Shown here: positions 13,816 through 14,904 of the stretch, in pieces
Position numbering within the stretch: position 1 is the stretch's first letter
Layout of the letters: the number at the start of each line of letters is the position of its first letter
Source: Pseudomonadota bacterium
Lineage (GTDB): Bacteria > Desulfobacterota > Desulfovibrionia > Desulfovibrionales > Desulfovibrionaceae
Assembly (NCBI GenBank): GCA_023426275.1
Contig: JAFABC010000232.1
Coordinates: 1-14,904, forward strand
Length of the DNA stretch: 14,904 nt
Direction of reading: 5' to 3'
The notes under the pieces: model-generated
Database searches by the model: none
What the model was told of the DNA's origin: nothing
What the model saw: the letters and a program-made list of their open reading frames with translations, nothing else
Program-made: the position numbers and the translations under genes

Positions 13816-14352
13816 ATGACTCCCACCCCGAAACAGCAGGAAATTTTGCGGGCCGCCGCCGCCTTCGCCACGGTCGCCCGCTACCAGGGCACCCTGCCCA
13901 GACGGCAGGCCCTGCTCTTTGCCAAGGACGATCTCAGCTGCCTGGAGGAAAGCGGGCTGCTCGAACGGGTCACCCTGTCCGCCTCCTGCGGCAAGTCCGT
14001 GGCCGGCTGGCGGCTGACCGACGCCGGACGCCAGGCCCTGCCCGGAACCGTCCCGGCGGACGAGCAGACGCTGCTGCCCGAATACCTGAGAATATTAAAC
14101 GATGTGTACCACTACTCGCGCATCACGAGCTTCCGGGGCATGATGCCGGCCGAACTGGGCCGCCAGTTCGACAAGGACGATCTGGACGACCTGTTCAACC
14201 ACGGCTACCTGCTGCGCATCAAGGTGAAAACCGCCGGCAAGGCCAAAGGCTGGGTGGTCTCCACCAAGGGCATGGACGCCCTGCGACAGGCCGGCGGCTT
14301 CGACCCCGCCTCCGGCTGCGGCACAACGGCAGCCCCGGCCTCCACCCACTGA
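13816..14352 (+). CDS. Uncharacterised protein with two similar winged-helix-like halves
   Basis: No named family recognised. The 178-residue product holds an internal duplication. Residues 35-75 (FAKDDLSCLEESGLLERV, then GKSVAGWRLTDAGRQAL) and 118-157 (FDKDDLDDLFNHGYLLRI, then GKAKGWVVSTKGMDAL) align residue for residue in the pattern F-x-KDDL-x2-L-x3-G-x-L, GK, GW, G-x2-AL. The shape (helix, G-L-L turn, beta hairpin, helix) is that of MarR/PadR-type winged helices, so this may be a single-chain pseudo-dimer that binds DNA or protein. The ATG at 13816 is chosen because GAGG (13806-13809) lies six bases before it; reading further upstream enters the intergenic region. TTGCAG (13766) and TATTTT (13790) are a weak promoter candidate. 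It is divergent from the dsr operon, so a regulatory link is possible but unproven. Confidence 0.8.
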   Translation: MTPTPKQQEILRAAAAFATVARYQGTLPRRQALLFAKDDLSCLEESGLLERVTLSASCGKSVAGWRLTDAGRQALPGTVPADEQTLLPEYLRILNDVYHYSRITSFRGMMPAELGRQFDKDDLDDLFNHGYLLRIKVKTAGKAKGWVVSTKGMDALRQAGGFDPASGCGTTAAPASTH

Positions 14353-14375
14353 AGGACGCCCGGACCGCATCCTTC
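14351..14375. terminator. Hairpin between convergent genes
   Basis: GAAGGACGC (14351-14359) pairs with GCATCCTTC (14367-14375) with one mismatch around a seven-base loop. It overlaps the stop codon of the plus-strand gene and lies 11 bases from the stop of the minus-strand gene. There is no T-tract, so bidirectional termination is only suggested by position. Confidence 0.4.
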
Positions 14376-14386
14376 GGGACACGACC

Positions 14387-14644
14387 CTAGAATTCCCCGC
14401 CCATGGTCAAAAGCTCGGGCCGGTGCGGACTCCAGGACAACCGCACGTCCAGACCCTCGCGGTCCCGGCCCTGGCTGGCCCGGATTTCCACGTCGAGCAT
14501 GACCGCCGGCGACAGCTGCATCGACACCCGGCCGGCGGAAAGCCCCAGGCTGCCCGCCCGCAGTTCCCTGGCCAGGGATTCCAGCCGGTCGGCCGCCTCC
14601 CACACCCCCATCACCCCGCCCATGCGGGCCGTCTTCGTGCTCAT
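14387..14644 (-). CDS. Amphi-Trp domain protein
   Basis: A small (85-residue) cytoplasmic protein matching the amphi-Trp domain pattern as I know it: a helix with a run of Leu/Ala/Arg (EAADRLESLARELRAGSLGLSAG), alternating beta strands (VSMQLSPAVMLDVEIRAS, then EGLDVRLSWSP) and the conserved Trp (W71) near the end. The role of this domain is not known to me. The ATG at 14644 is chosen because GGGAGG (14651-14656) lies six bases upstream; the frame stays open far upstream only because it runs into the stop-free mosaic repeat. It converges with the two-winged-helix gene. Confidence 0.75.
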   Translation of the reverse strand: MSTKTARMGGVMGVWEAADRLESLARELRAGSLGLSAGRVSMQLSPAVMLDVEIRASQGRDREGLDVRLSWSPHRPELLTMGGEF

Positions 14645-14754
14645 TTCGCGCCTCCCGACCGCCTGTCGGCGGCCTTGAGCCCTTGTAGCCGGCCGGCGTG
14701 ACCGGGACGCGACAGGGCCGTTACGGGCGCGTGGGGAGGGAGAAAAAAGGTAAA

Positions 14755-14904
14755 GAAGATGCCTCCGGCGGCCGAGAGGGGCACTGCCCCTCTCGGACTC
14801 TCCCGAAAGGGGCGGGCGGACGTTTGGTTGGCCGGGTGGTCTGGTGGCGGCGGACTTCGAACGTTTGGTCGCGCATTTTTCCCCTGGCAAAGCCAGGGGA
14901 AAAA
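14755..14904 (+). repeat. Intergenic mosaic repeat, copy R6 (cut by window edge)
   Basis: It begins with a purine-rich lead and ATGCCTCCGGCGGCC, then a perfect 11-bp hairpin with loop ACT (14772-14782 / 14786-14796) and CTCTCCCGAAAGGGG. Next comes a block with CGTTTGGTTGG and CTTCGAACGTTTGG, and finally the hairpin 14876-14888 / 14892-14904 around AAA. Module order is the same as copy R3 read in reverse. Unlike the other copies it lies 5' of the nearest gene in the window (the minus-strand amphi-Trp gene). It is probably 3' of a gene beyond the edge, or simply intergenic. Confidence 0.85.

Noticed and set aside
14645..14890. An 82-residue N-terminal extension of the amphi-Trp protein.
   Set aside because: It translates the mosaic repeat and an Arg-rich intergenic stretch; the ATG at 14644 has GGGAGG six bases upstream and gives the normal small size.
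1..14904. CRISPR array, tRNA or rRNA genes.
   Set aside because: The repeats are too few, differ in length and orientation and lack regular unique spacers; I saw no cloverleaf with a CCA-type acceptor or conserved rRNA sequence.

Overview
The window is GC-rich bacterial DNA, almost certainly from a sulfate-reducing member of the Desulfovibrio group (Desulfovibrionales/Solidesulfovibrio-like). The decisive evidence is a complete dsrMKJOP operon encoding the membrane electron-transfer complex of dissimilatory sulfate reduction. It is read on the minus strand from about 13650 down to 7965 and ends at a textbook intrinsic terminator (7912-7943). Its first gene encodes a stand-alone RsbRD N-terminal-type domain protein, which suggests a regulatory or sensory partner for the complex.

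Left part (1-6744), housekeeping genes in small units: dinB (DNA polymerase IV, +), a MotB/OmpA-type envelope protein (-), an unrecognised helical protein (+), a fused pabB-pabC gene for folate biosynthesis (+), dapF (diaminopimelate epimerase, +) and a VOC/glyoxalase-fold protein (+). The last three run head to tail and may be co-transcribed.

Middle (6828-7911): an AT-rich island in sharp contrast to its surroundings. It carries a two-gene operon with its own near-consensus promoter. The genes encode a secreted cysteine-rich coiled-coil protein and a four-helix membrane protein, and neither matches a family I know. It looks horizontally acquired, and its left edge coincides with the point where a dispersed repeat is cut off.

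Right part (7912-14904): the dsr operon, a divergent gene for a protein with two similar winged-helix-like halves, and, convergent to that, a small amphi-Trp-domain protein.

The most unusual feature is a family of mosaic intergenic repeats. Six copies or part-copies (about 1-92, 1313-1404, 1406-1560, 3373-3401, 6763-6827, 14755-14904) share modules: a GCCTCCGGCGGCC end module, a three-nucleotide-loop hairpin whose stem changes between copies yet stays perfectly paired, a CCCGAAAGGG module, and a central long hairpin with an AAA loop. The copy filling the dinB/ompA interval seems to be a whole unit of about 240 bp, with the end module at both ends in inverted orientation. This family is the best candidate here for an undescribed element.
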